Both the position numbers and the translations under genes were made by a program. 64,000 nt of DNA from Pseudotabrizicola formosa (lineage in GTDB: Bacteria; Pseudomonadota; Alphaproteobacteria; Rhodobacterales; Rhodobacteraceae). Location of the stretch: positions 620,001 to 684,000 of the forward strand of contig NZ_PJOM01000002.1 in assembly GCF_002900965.1 (NCBI RefSeq), given 5' to 3'. The notes beneath the pieces are model-generated. The model worked only from the letters and a program-made list of their open reading frames with translations, did not search any database and was not told the origin of the DNA. Below are positions 19,914 through 28,227 of this stretch, piece after piece (position 1 is the stretch's first letter; each line of letters opens with the position of its first letter).

Positions 19914-20558
19914 GTGGCGGTGCAGAAGGATGCCTATACGCTGATTTTGGAGGCGATCGAGGCCGGGCTCTACAAACCCGGCGACCGTCTGGTGGAATCA
20001 GAGCTGGCTGAGCGGCTGGGGGTCAGCCGGACCCCGGTGCGCGAGGCGCTGCAGCGCCTTGAAACGCAGGCGATGCTGACGCGTGACGGGCGCAGCCTGA
20101 TTGTGGCCAGTCTGGACCACAACCAGCTGGCCGAGCTGTATGCCGTGCGCAGCGAGCTGGAGGGGTTGGCGGCCCGGCTGGCGGCGCGCCATGCCACGGA
20201 TGAGGAGATCCGGGTGCTGCGCGGCATGGTCGAGGATGACAGCCGCTTGCTGAGCGGTGATCCGCGCGCGCTCAGCCGGGCCAACAAGCGGTTTCACCGG
20301 CAGATCCATCTGGCCAGCCACAACCGCTTTCTGGTGCAGCAACTGGATCTGGTGCACCGCTCGATGGCGCTGATGGCCAATACCTCGCTGGCGGCCGAAG
20401 GGCGCAGCGAGGTGGCTTTGGCCGAACATGACCGGATCGTGGCCGCGATCGAAGCCCGCGACGGCGCTGCCGCCTATGAGGCCTTGCGCGTGCACATCAG
20501 CCGGGCCTTCGAGACGCGGCTGCGGGTGGATGCCGGAGAGTTGCGGCTCAAGGACTAG
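19914..20558 (+). CDS. GntR-family regulator, FadR/FCD subfamily
   Basis: A 214-residue repressor-type protein. The N-terminal winged helix is typical (AGLYKPGDRLVESELAERLGVSRTPVREALQRLE), and the C-terminal all-helical FCD domain has the metal/ligand-binding pattern ELYAVRSELEGLAARLAA, NKRFHRQIHLASHN and EHDRIVAAIEARD. Such proteins bind organic acids or related ligands and recognise palindromes of the TnGTnnACnA kind. The GTG start at 19914 has a strong GGAGAAAAGG site. The ligand and target are unknown. A matching palindrome (TTGTATACAA) is seen at 52502, though a link to this protein is speculation. Confidence 0.92.
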   Translation: MAVQKDAYTLILEAIEAGLYKPGDRLVESELAERLGVSRTPVREALQRLETQAMLTRDGRSLIVASLDHNQLAELYAVRSELEGLAARLAARHATDEEIRVLRGMVEDDSRLLSGDPRALSRANKRFHRQIHLASHNRFLVQQLDLVHRSMALMANTSLAAEGRSEVALAEHDRIVAAIEARDGAAAYEALRVHISRAFETRLRVDAGELRLKD

Positions 20559-20605
20559 GCCAGGCGCAGCCTGCAAGGCGGCAAGCGACTGACGGCGGCC
20601 CTGCG

Positions 20606-22489
20606 CTACCCCTCGCGCGGGTCAAAATGGCCATGCGCGGTCTTGTCCCAGAAAAACGGTTTGCGCAGCAGTTCCCACGCGGCCTTGTAAGACGCGAGCG
20701 CCCCCAGCGGGAAATACAGATGCATCATCAGCACCCACCCGCGGCTGAACCGGTGCCCCGACAGGTGCAGCGCCCGCAGGTGCAGCGTCAGGTTGACCGC
20801 TTCGGTCAGAGCCAAAACCCCGATCAGCGCCCAGGTCACCGCCATGGGCAGCGCGTCGGCAATCGGGTGGGGCAGGCCAAGGAAGGGCAGCCAGAACGAC
20901 CACAGCACCGGCAGCAGCACGAATTGCGACAGGGTGCACAGAAACAGCACCTGAAACCCGACAAATTTCCACGGCCCCAGCTGCTGCCACAGCAGGCGGG
21001 GCGCGCGCATATGGGTGGCCCAGGTCATCATATAGCCCTTGAGCCAGCGGGAGCGTTGCCGGACCCAGGGCAGGGCGCGGCAATTCGCCTCTTCCCCGGT
21101 GACGGTGCTGATCAGCTCGGTCCGGTAGCCGTGGCGGTACAGGCGCATGCCCAGATCGGCGTCTTCGGTCACGTTATGGGCGTCCCAGCCGCCCACCGCC
21201 TCCAATGCGGCACGGCGGAAGAACAAGGTGGTGCCGCCCAGCGGGACCGGCAGCCCTAACCGTTCCAGCCCGGGCAGAATGAGGCGGAACCATGTAGCAT
21301 ATTCGATGGTAAAGCAGCGAGACAGCCAGTTGGTGGTGGGATTGTAGAAATCGAGCACGCCCTGCAGGCAGGCGACATCTGGCCCGCGCCGATAGAATTG
21401 CTGCACGATGCGATGAATCTGGTCGGGCTCGGGGGCGTCTTCGGCATCATAGACCCCGATGATCGCGCCGCGGCAATGGTCCAGCGCAAAGTTCAGGGCG
21501 CGCGGCTTGGTCTTGATCTGCCCTTCGGGCACCACGACGATGCGCATCCAGGGCGGCAATTCGGCGCCGGCCAATGCGGCCTGGGTCTGGTGATCTTCGG
21601 CCTCGGTCACAAGGACCACGTCAAGCAATTCGCGCGGATAGTCCAGCTTGTCCAGACGGCGCACCAGGCGGGGGGCAATGTCGCTTTCACCAAACAGGGC
21701 GACGATCACCGATACGATGGGTTGGCGCGCGATCAGCGTTGCGGGCGGTTCAGGGGGGGGGCGCAGGCCCGCAGCCAGCCCGGCCCCCGCCTTGAGCAGG
21801 GTGAGCGCCAGCAGGGTGACAAAGGTCCAGCCGGTCACCAGCCAGAGCAGTGCCATCGGCCAGGCCAGCGACAGGGCCGCCACCAGCGCCACTGTCGCCA
21901 GCGTCGGCAGCAGCAGCGGCGCGCTGCCAAAGCTGCGGCAGCTTTCGCTGGCCGGCACCCGGCTTTCCGCGGCCCGCACCAGTTGCGGCCCGCGCAGCGC
22001 CAGAACCGCCTGTTGCAGTGCCGTGCGCGAGGTGATCGCCATGACGACCGGGCCGAACAGGGCGGTCAGGCGGGCGCGATGCATCGCAAAATCTTCTGGC
22101 TCCGCCGTCGCGATGACAGTGGCCCCGCCCACATTGCGCCAGGGCAGCATGGAGCTGCGCAGGCAATCCACCGCCCCCAGATGATCCACCAAGCGCGGGT
22201 CCGGCGGCAGCTGTGCCGGATCGACCACCGAGGTTTCCCAATGTGCGGCCATGGCGGCGTACAACTGATCGGGCGGCAGGGCGGCATGCGACAGCAGAAC
22301 ATCCGTAACCCGTCCGCGCCGCCGCCTTTGCTGCGCCAAGGCCGAGACCAGCGCATCACCCTGCACCAGCCCGTCGCGCAACAGAACCACGCCCAGCGTT
22401 TCGGCCTTGGGCGGTGCCGCAACTGCCGGAACAGGAAGGGTGGCGACAACGGCCTGCCCGGAAGATGGGGGCGGGTGATACATGACCAT
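20606..22489 (-). CDS. MshEN-like domain fused to a membrane GT2 glycosyltransferase
   Basis: A 627-residue protein in two parts. Residues of about 25-180 resemble the N-terminal MshEN domain of type II/IV secretion ATPases (LGVVLLRDGLVQGDALVSAL, LLSHAALPPDQLYAAMA); such domains can bind cyclic di-GMP. After two membrane helices (about 190-235) comes a family 2 glycosyltransferase with the processive set: VYDAEDAPEPDQ, TEDADLGMRL and QRSRWLKGY, then further membrane helices to the C-terminus. The layout suggests export of a polysaccharide, perhaps under second-messenger control. The product is unknown. The start could be 22489 or 22483. It stands alone, with no other polysaccharide genes adjacent. 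Confidence 0.85.
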   Translation of the reverse strand: MVMYHPPPSSGQAVVATLPVPAVAAPPKAETLGVVLLRDGLVQGDALVSALAQQRRRRGRVTDVLLSHAALPPDQLYAAMAAHWETSVVDPAQLPPDPRLVDHLGAVDCLRSSMLPWRNVGGATVIATAEPEDFAMHRARLTALFGPVVMAITSRTALQQAVLALRGPQLVRAAESRVPASESCRSFGSAPLLLPTLATVALVAALSLAWPMALLWLVTGWTFVTLLALTLLKAGAGLAAGLRPPPEPPATLIARQPIVSVIVALFGESDIAPRLVRRLDKLDYPRELLDVVLVTEAEDHQTQAALAGAELPPWMRIVVVPEGQIKTKPRALNFALDHCRGAIIGVYDAEDAPEPDQIHRIVQQFYRRGPDVACLQGVLDFYNPTTNWLSRCFTIEYATWFRLILPGLERLGLPVPLGGTTLFFRRAALEAVGGWDAHNVTEDADLGMRLYRHGYRTELISTVTGEEANCRALPWVRQRSRWLKGYMMTWATHMRAPRLLWQQLGPWKFVGFQVLFLCTLSQFVLLPVLWSFWLPFLGLPHPIADALPMAVTWALIGVLALTEAVNLTLHLRALHLSGHRFSRGWVLMMHLYFPLGALASYKAAWELLRKPFFWDKTAHGHFDPREG

Positions 22490-22589
22490 GGACCCTTGGA
22501 TGCCAGAATCCGAGAGTCCTTGAACTTGGTTAATTGCCGGTTAAATGCGCCGCGGAAACTGTGGCTGCCGGATCCGTGAGCGCTGTGCC

Positions 22590-23744
22590 TCAGGTCGGGC
22601 GGCGCGCCTGCATTTCACGCGCAAAACGCTCGAACAGATAGTAGCTGTCCTGCGGGCCGGGGCTGGCCTCGGGATGGTATTGCACCGAAAACACCGGCTT
22701 GCCGGTCTGGGAAATTCCGCAATTTGACCCGTCGAACAGCGAAACATGGGTTTCTGCCACACCTGCGGGCAGGCTTTGGCTGTCCACGGTGAAACCGTGG
22801 TTCATCGAGGTGATCTCGACCTTGCCCGTGGTCAGATCCTTGACCGGATGGTTGGCCCCGTGATGGCCGTGGTTCATCTTGACGGTCTTGGCCCCAAGCG
22901 CCAATGCCAGCATCTGATGGCCAAGGCAGATGCCGAACACCGGAATCTCTTGCGCCAGCACACCCTGAATCATCGGCACCGCATAGGCTCCGGTGGCTGC
23001 AGGGTCGCCGGGGCCGTTGGACAGGAACACACCTTCGGGGTTGAGCGCCAGCACGTCTTCGGCGGTCGCCGTCGCGGGCAAGACGGTCACCTCACAGCCG
23101 GCACTGGCCAGACAGCGCAGGATATTGCGCTTGGCACCATAGTCGATGGCCACAACGCGCAGCCCTTCGCCGCTGCGCCGGGTATAGCCCTCGGGCCAGG
23201 CCCAGCGTTGCTCGTCCCAGCGATAGGATTGTGCGCAAGACACATCTTTCGCCAGATCGAGCCCGACAAGGCCCTTCCAGGCGCGGGCCTTTGCCACCAG
23301 CGCCTCAATGTCAAAATTACCCTCGGGGTCATGGGCAAGCGCCACATGCGGCGCGCCCTGCTGGCGGATGGCGCGGGTCAGGCGGCGGGTGTCGATGCCG
23401 CCGATGCCGATGCGGCCCTTTTTCAACAGCCACTCCGTCAGCTCTCCGGTGGCGCGCCAGTTCGAGGGTTCGGTCACATCCCATTTCACCACCATGCCGG
23501 CGGCGACAGGTTCGGCGGTTTCGTCATCCTCATCCGTCACCCCGGTATTGCCGATATGGGGGAAGGTGAAGGTCACGACCTGACCCGCATAGCTTGGGTC
23601 GGTCATGATTTCCTGATAGCCGGTCATCGCGGTGTTGAACACCAGTTCGGCCACCGTTTCGCCGACCGCGCCAAAGCCGTTGCCGTAGAACACCGTGCCA
23701 TCGGCCAGAGCAAGGCAGGCGGTAGCTTTCTGCTGAGCAGGCAT
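22590..23744 (-). CDS. carA: Carbamoyl-phosphate synthase, small (glutaminase) subunit
   Basis: CarA hydrolyses glutamine and passes ammonia to CarB for carbamoyl phosphate, the precursor of arginine and pyrimidines. Its 384 residues fit the family. The N-terminal half has ALADGTVFYGNGFG and FNTAMTGYQEIMTDPSY; the class I glutaminase half has the nucleophile loop FGICLGHQMLALALGA, then the histidine/glutamate pair in FSVQYHPEASPGP. ATG at 23744 follows AGGAG. carB is not in the window. It is divergent from the YqeY-like gene. Confidence 0.97.
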   Translation of the reverse strand: MPAQQKATACLALADGTVFYGNGFGAVGETVAELVFNTAMTGYQEIMTDPSYAGQVVTFTFPHIGNTGVTDEDDETAEPVAAGMVVKWDVTEPSNWRATGELTEWLLKKGRIGIGGIDTRRLTRAIRQQGAPHVALAHDPEGNFDIEALVAKARAWKGLVGLDLAKDVSCAQSYRWDEQRWAWPEGYTRRSGEGLRVVAIDYGAKRNILRCLASAGCEVTVLPATATAEDVLALNPEGVFLSNGPGDPAATGAYAVPMIQGVLAQEIPVFGICLGHQMLALALGAKTVKMNHGHHGANHPVKDLTTGKVEITSMNHGFTVDSQSLPAGVAETHVSLFDGSNCGISQTGKPVFSVQYHPEASPGPQDSYYLFERFAREMQARRPT

Positions 23745-23861
23745 GGCGGCGACTCCTATCGGTAAATTGGGCGGAACCTACGGGGGAAGGCGGGCGGGGT
23801 CAAGGCTTTGTCCCAAAAGGAATATGACACGATTACAATAGCTTGGCAAAATCGCACCCGG

Positions 23862-23890
23862 TTGTCCTTGGCTGCGATCCCCTGTATTGT
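23862..23890 (+). promoter_or_regulatory. Probable sigma-70 promoter of the YqeY-like gene
   Basis: TTGTCC (23862-23867) and TATTGT (23885-23890) are 17 bases apart, just upstream of the GAAGGAAGG ribosome-binding site for the gene at 23925. Reasonable match to the TTGACA/TATAAT consensus. Confidence 0.55.
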
Positions 23891-23924
23891 GCGCCCACCC
23901 GATCCCTGAAGGAAGGCAAACCTT

Positions 23925-24395
23925 ATGTCCGTGTCGATGTCTTTGCGAGACCGTCTGCAGATTTCCCTGAAAGAAGCGATGAAGGCAAAAGAGGCAGACC
24001 GGCTGTCGACGCTGCGGTTGATCAATGCCGCCATCAAGGACCGTGAGATTGCCGTCCGCGGCGAGGGCGGCGAGGTCGAGGTGGGCGAAGGCGATATTCT
24101 GGCCATCCTTGGCAAGATGGTAAAGCAACGCCAGGAATCGGCCCGCGCCTATGAAGAGGGTGGCCGGTTGGAACTGGCGGAAAAGGAACTGGCCGAAGTC
24201 CGGGTGATCGAGGAATTCCTGCCGCGTCAGCTCTCTGCCGCCGAGGTCGAGGCCGCGATCGTCGCCGCGGTGGCCGAGGTGGGGGCAGACAGCATTCGTG
24301 ACATGGGCAAGGTCATGGCGGTGCTCAAGGGTCAATACACCGGCCAGATGGATTTCGGCGCCGTGGGGCCGATGGTCAAGGCGCGTCTGTCCTGA
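23925..24395 (+). CDS. GatB/YqeY domain protein
   Basis: A 156-residue all-helical protein matching the YqeY family: LRDRLQISLKEAMKAKEADRLSTLRLINAAIKD, KMVKQRQESARAYEEGGR, AEKELAEVRVIEEFLPRQLS and DMGKVMAVLKGQYTGQMDFG. The fold is shared with the C-terminal tRNA-binding part of GatB, so a tRNA-related role is assumed but unproven. The ATG at 23925 has GAAGGAAGG at good distance; MSLRDRL at 23937 is an alternative. In many bacteria yqeY lies near rpsU, dnaG or rpoD; here it is next to carA. Confidence 0.93.
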   Translation: MSVSMSLRDRLQISLKEAMKAKEADRLSTLRLINAAIKDREIAVRGEGGEVEVGEGDILAILGKMVKQRQESARAYEEGGRLELAEKELAEVRVIEEFLPRQLSAAEVEAAIVAAVAEVGADSIRDMGKVMAVLKGQYTGQMDFGAVGPMVKARLS

Positions 24396-24451
24396 GGGCG
24401 CTGTGCAGGACCGCGGCGCCATGAGCCGGTAAGAAGGCGCGCCCTGCGCCG

Positions 24452-24961
24452 TCAGCCCTTGTGTAGCGCAAAGGCCGCGCGCAGTTCCGCCGACAGGGCA
24501 ACCCGCTCCTCTTCTGAAAGAAAAGCACCGATTTCCACCGGGCGCGGCCCGCCGTGCAGGGTCAGGTAGTGCGGCACCGGGCCGCCTGTGGCGTGCATCT
24601 CGACCCGCACCCAATGCGGATTGGCCTGCCACTGCGCATGGCGGTTGCGCGGGCCGTGCCGGGTCAGGGTCACAAGCGCCGGTGTCAGGGTCAGGTCTTC
24701 GACAATTTCGGCGTCACGATAGCTGCGTTGCAGCGCAAACCAGATGCCCGCCACCGCCAGCACCAGAAACGGCAACAGTCCCCAAAGCACCGGCGAGCCG
24801 AGCACGGCCACCAGTGGCAGGGCAATCAGCGCCGAAGTGCCGCCGATGAACCAGACAAACCCCCGGCGTGGCAAGGACCGGTAGGGCCAGAGCCGCAGGT
24901 GGCTGCTGTCGGGCTGCGACAAATCGGGTGAGGGTTCGGGGGAAAGCCATTGATAGGGCAT
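24452..24961 (-). CDS. DUF2244 membrane protein
   Basis: A 169-residue protein with a hairpin of two membrane helices (about residues 36-78: GFVWFIGGTSALIALPLVAVLG and LWGLLPFLVLAVAGIWFALQ) followed by a cytoplasmic beta domain (AEIVEDLTLTPALVTLTRHGP, WVRVEMHATGG, LTLHGGPRPVEIGAFLSEEER). This is the DUF2244 layout; GAFLSEEER is the characteristic end. The family often occurs near cytochrome oxidase genes in Alphaproteobacteria, and here ctaD is about 1.3 kb upstream on the same strand. Molecular role unknown. Confidence 0.85.
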   Translation of the reverse strand: MPYQWLSPEPSPDLSQPDSSHLRLWPYRSLPRRGFVWFIGGTSALIALPLVAVLGSPVLWGLLPFLVLAVAGIWFALQRSYRDAEIVEDLTLTPALVTLTRHGPRNRHAQWQANPHWVRVEMHATGGPVPHYLTLHGGPRPVEIGAFLSEEERVALSAELRAAFALHKG

Positions 24962-24994
24962 GGCGCGGGACGGTCCTTATGCTCTGACCGGAGG

Positions 24995-25360
24995 TTAGGG
25001 CATGGCTGCGGCTTGTCCAGCCTCTGCCGCCTGTGCCGCGCCGTCGCAGGTGATCTGCACCTCATGCAGGCGATACAGGAAATCTTCTGCAACCACTTCG
25101 GTCCCGATCGGACGCACAGAATACAGGCCGTAATCGCCAAACCCGCAGCGCGTCCGCGCCTCTGCCGCGATCTGGTCGCGGAAGGCCAGTTCGCGCGGGT
25201 CGGTCAGCGTATAGGCGCGGTCGATGGTGAAGCTGTGCAGGGTTTGCGGCCCTGCGGGGGGTGCGGGACTGTCAGCCGGCGGCTGAACACAGGCACCGAG
25301 CATGAGCGCGAGCGGAAGGGCAAGGTGCAGCGGCTGTGGCGTGATCTTGGTCTGGAACAT
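24995..25360 (-). CDS. Small lipoprotein, unknown function
   Basis: A 121-residue protein with a lipoprotein signal: hydrophobic LHLALPLALMLGAC with the lipobox Leu-Gly-Ala-Cys near residue 24. A proline-rich linker follows, then a small domain (LHSFTIDRAYTLTDPREL, ARTRCGFGDYGLYSVRP, LYRLHEVQITCDG) with two cysteines. The start at 25360 is chosen because it gives a normal signal peptide; the frame is open to 25396. It is 33 bases upstream of the DUF2244 gene on the same strand, so probably co-transcribed. I do not recognise a named family. Confidence 0.7.
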   Translation of the reverse strand: MFQTKITPQPLHLALPLALMLGACVQPPADSPAPPAGPQTLHSFTIDRAYTLTDPRELAFRDQIAAEARTRCGFGDYGLYSVRPIGTEVVAEDFLYRLHEVQITCDGAAQAAEAGQAAAMP

Positions 25361-25511
25361 AACCGCGACTATGGCCACAATCCGGCGCAGGGTCAAAGGC
25401 TGCGGCGCTCAGTCTTGCGTGACCGGCGGGGGCTTGATCAGCACAAAGGCGCGCAGTGGCACGCGGAGCGGGACGGGCAGTTTCTGCCCGTCCCCTTGGT
25501 GACACGTCGGA

Positions 25512-26111
25512 TCAGGCGCGGCGACGCCGCCGGGCGACCAGGCCCAGACCGCCAAGGGCTGCGAGCAACAGCGGGGCAGCGGCGGGCAGCGGCACGGCCG
25601 AGGGCGCTTCATAGGTGACCAAAACCCGGTCCAGATAGGGGCCGATGTTGTTGGCGGGTCCGGACAGGGACAGGAACAGGGGCGCGGTCAGAGCCGAGCC
25701 GACAACAGTGGTCGTAAACACGCTGGGGCCGTTTCCAGCCTGAACGCTGAAGCTGGACCCGATTGCGCCCAGCGTAACGGTTTCCTGCTGGGTGCCGCCG
25801 CTGAAGAACAGGCTGAACGTGTAGGTGATGCCGTCAAGAAAGCTGAAAGACTGTTTTGTTTCCAGCTTGGCGGGCACGCCGCCGGACGTGCCATCAAGGT
25901 CGATGCAGCCGGTGCATTTGAATCCTGCGCCAAGGATGTCGACATTGCCTTGGGTAACCTTCCAGTTGGCCAGTTCTTTGACCGTGATGAAATTCGAAAC
26001 ACCGGCAGAGTCGGCTTCGAATGTGTCATCAAACAGGGTGACGGTGGCGGCTTGTGCCGAAAGCGCGCCTGCAAGCAGTGCGGCGGCAGCAAGGGCGGTG
26101 AAACGGAACAT
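25512..26111 (-). CDS. Secreted protein with VPLPA-CTERM sorting tail
   Basis: A 199-residue exported protein: signal peptide (FRFTALAAAALLAGALSAQAA), a beta-rich body of the choice-of-anchor kind (TVTLFDDTFEADSAG, NWKVTQGNVDILGAGFKC, ITYTFSLFFSGGTQQETVTLG, PLFLSLSGP), then the tail SAVPLPAAAPLLLAALGGLG plus ARRRRRA. It is the second VPLPA-CTERM substrate in the window and has no sequence likeness to the first. An ATG at 26111 is preferred (GAGG upstream); a TTG two codons earlier is less likely. A hairpin at 25470-25494, without a T tract, lies just past its stop. Confidence 0.85.
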   Translation of the reverse strand: MFRFTALAAAALLAGALSAQAATVTLFDDTFEADSAGVSNFITVKELANWKVTQGNVDILGAGFKCTGCIDLDGTSGGVPAKLETKQSFSFLDGITYTFSLFFSGGTQQETVTLGAIGSSFSVQAGNGPSVFTTTVVGSALTAPLFLSLSGPANNIGPYLDRVLVTYEAPSAVPLPAAAPLLLAALGGLGLVARRRRRA

Positions 26112-26221
26112 TGTCAACCTCGATACTATGGGGGGCGGGGGATCGCCTCAATTGGCTAACACTTATCAAAAATTAGAAATAGTGAAGAAATGCAGATATT
26201 TATGCGCCTTTTGGAAACAAA

Positions 26222-26249
26222 TCAGGCCCCGCGTTTCCCCGGGGCCTGA
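26222..26249 (-). terminator. Terminator downstream of ctaD
   Basis: A perfect 10-bp stem (TCAGGCCCCG / CGGGGCCTGA) with an 8-base loop. On the minus strand it is followed by TTTGTTT, fitting the end of the ctaD transcript. Confidence 0.85.
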
Positions 26250-26303
26250 CTATGGCAATTCTATGGTGGCGCTATGGCCGGACCCGGGTTTACTTCAGGC
26301 CAT

Positions 26304-27974
26304 TCAGTGGGCGTGGCCCTTGTCCCAGTCTTCCCGCTTGGGCAGCTGCTCGAACGTGTGTTCTGGCGGCGGCGAGGTCAGCGTCCATTCCAGCGTGTCG
26401 GCATATTCGTTCCAGTAGTTGTTCTGGGTGATCCGCTTGCCGAATTTCATCGCCCAGAAGATCATGCCGATGAAGAACACGAAAGAGGCAAAGGACAGGA
26501 AAGCACCGATCGACGAGACATAGTTCCAGTAGGCAAAAGCCTCAGGATAGTCGATGTAGCGGCGTGGCATGCCCTGACGGCCCAGGAAGTGCTGGGGGAA
26601 GAAGGTCAGGTTGGCACCGATGAACATCGCCCAGAAGTGCAGCTTGCCAGCCCATTCCGGGTATTCCCGGCCCGACATCTTGCCGAACCAGTAATAGATG
26701 CCCGCAAAGATGCCGAACACGGCGCCCAGACTCATCACATAGTGGAAGTGTGCCACAACGTAATAGGTGTCGTGATAGGCGCGGTCGACGGCGGCCTGTG
26801 ACAGCACGATGCCGGTCACGCCGCCCACGGTGAACAGGAACAGGAAGCCGAAGGCCCAGAGCATCGGCGTCTTGAACTCGATCGAGCCGCCCCACATGGT
26901 GGCGATCCAGCTGAAGATCTTGATGCCGGTCGGCACCGCGATCACCATGGTGGCCAGCATAAAGTAGGACTGCTGGGTCAGCGACATGCCCACGGTGTAC
27001 ATGTGGTGCGCCCAGACGACAAAGCCCAGCACGCCGATGGCAACCATGGCATAGACCATCGGCAGATAACCGAAGATCGGCTTGCGCGAGAAGGTGGCGA
27101 TGACCTGGCTGATGATGCCGAAGGCCGGCAGCACGATGATATACACCTCGGGGTGACCAAAGAACCACAGGATGTGCTGGTACAGGATCGGGTCGCCGCC
27201 GCCTTCGGGCTGGAAGAAGGTGGTGCCGAAGTTACGATCGGTCAGCAACATGGTGATGGCACCGGCCAGAACAGGCAGCGCCAGCAGGATCAGCCAGGCG
27301 GTCACAAAGATCGACCAGGCGAACAGCGGCACCTTGTGCATGGTCATGCCCGGCGCGCGCATGTTCAGGAAGGTGGTGATGATGTTGATCGCGCCCAGGA
27401 TCGACGAGGCCCCAGACAGGTGGACCGCGAATATCGCAAGGTCCATCGAATAGCCGCCCTCATTGGTGGACAGCGGTGGATACAGAACCCAGCCGACGCC
27501 CGAACCCATCTGCCCGTTGCCCCCCGGCGAGAACACCGAGGCCACGGCAAGCGCCGTACCGGCCACGAAGAGCCAGTAGCTGAGGTTGTTCAGACGCGGA
27601 AAGGCCATATCCGGCGCGCCGATCTGCAACGGCATGAAATAGTTGCCAAACCCGCCGAACAGGGCCGGGATCACGACAAAGAACATCATCAGGATGCCAT
27701 GCGCCGTGATCAGCACGTTCCACAAATGCCCGTTGGGCGAACATTGGTCTGTGGTCGTGGCAATCAGCCGCGCGCCTTCGGCGCACATATATTGCACGCC
27801 GGGATTCATCAGCTCCATCCGCATGTAGACGGTGAAGATGACCGAGATCAGACCGACGATGCCGCCGGTGAACAGATAAAGAATCCCGATGTCTTTGTGG
27901 TTGGTCGACATGAACCAGCGGGTGAAGAACCCGCGCTGATCATGGTCGTTGCCATGGATGGCTGCGTCCGCCAT
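26304..27974 (-). CDS. ctaD: Cytochrome c oxidase subunit I (aa3-type)
   Basis: This is the catalytic haem-copper subunit of aa3 cytochrome c oxidase: twelve membrane helices, haem a, and the haem a3-CuB centre where oxygen is reduced. Its 556 residues match alphaproteobacterial subunit I. Landmarks: [25 protein letters not shown], the CuB His-Tyr crosslink site [24 protein letters not shown], the K-channel region [12 protein letters not shown], and the haem ligands in [15 protein letters not shown]. It is transcribed alone; subunits II and III are not here. An FNR palindrome and a plausible promoter lie 60-115 bases upstream, so oxygen-dependent control is likely. Confidence 0.97.
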   Translation of the reverse strand: MADAAIHGNDHDQRGFFTRWFMSTNHKDIGILYLFTGGIVGLISVIFTVYMRMELMNPGVQYMCAEGARLIATTTDQCSPNGHLWNVLITAHGILMMFFVVIPALFGGFGNYFMPLQIGAPDMAFPRLNNLSYWLFVAGTALAVASVFSPGGNGQMGSGVGWVLYPPLSTNEGGYSMDLAIFAVHLSGASSILGAINIITTFLNMRAPGMTMHKVPLFAWSIFVTAWLILLALPVLAGAITMLLTDRNFGTTFFQPEGGGDPILYQHILWFFGHPEVYIIVLPAFGIISQVIATFSRKPIFGYLPMVYAMVAIGVLGFVVWAHHMYTVGMSLTQQSYFMLATMVIAVPTGIKIFSWIATMWGGSIEFKTPMLWAFGFLFLFTVGGVTGIVLSQAAVDRAYHDTYYVVAHFHYVMSLGAVFGIFAGIYYWFGKMSGREYPEWAGKLHFWAMFIGANLTFFPQHFLGRQGMPRRYIDYPEAFAYWNYVSSIGAFLSFASFVFFIGMIFWAMKFGKRITQNNYWNEYADTLEWTLTSPPPEHTFEQLPKREDWDKGHAH

Positions 27975-28035
27975 TGGCGTCTCCCGTATTTGTTAAGTGC
28001 GTTTGACCGGCTGCGGAGTCGGACATTCAACCTTG

Positions 28036-28064
28036 GTAATAGCTTTCCGTGCCGGTCGCGGCAA
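28036..28064 (-). promoter_or_regulatory. Candidate ctaD promoter
   Basis: On the minus strand, TTGCCG (28064-28059) and TATTAC (28041-28036) are 17 bases apart, about 60 bases upstream of the ctaD start. The FNR palindrome is centred roughly 51 bases upstream of the predicted transcription start. Confidence 0.45.
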
Positions 28065-28073
28065 CGGGGGAAA

Positions 28074-28087
28074 TTGATTTGGATCAA
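28074..28087. promoter_or_regulatory. FNR/FnrL-type binding site, ctaD side
   Basis: A perfect TTGAT-TTGG-ATCAA palindrome, the FNR/FnrL consensus (TTGAT-N4-ATCAA). It lies 100 bases upstream of ctaD (minus strand) and 141 upstream of the aminotransferase (plus strand) in a divergent spacer, so it could act on either gene; the oxidase is the more natural target. Confidence 0.75.
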
Positions 28088-28227
28088 GTTGTAGTGTCGC
28101 AGGCAGGCAGGGCTTACTCGCCGCCGGATCGGGCATTGGTCAGCATTATTGACTTGCCTCCGGCAGCGCGGCAGGGTGCGCCCAAGGATGGCGGCGTTTG
28201 GCCTGCTTTGGGCCGGGGGGAAGTGCA

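Noticed and set aside
25470-25494. Strong 11-bp hairpin (GGGACGGGCAG / CTGCCCGTCCC) as a terminator
   Set aside because: No T tract on either side; kept only as an mRNA-end hairpin candidate in the VPLPA-CTERM entry.
26112-26117. TTGACA on the minus strand as a -35 box
   Set aside because: It directly abuts the ATG of the VPLPA-CTERM gene, leaving no room for a promoter.
27003-28094. Plus-strand frame opposite ctaD
   Set aside because: Antisense to a certain gene; Gln/His/Arg-rich noise translation.
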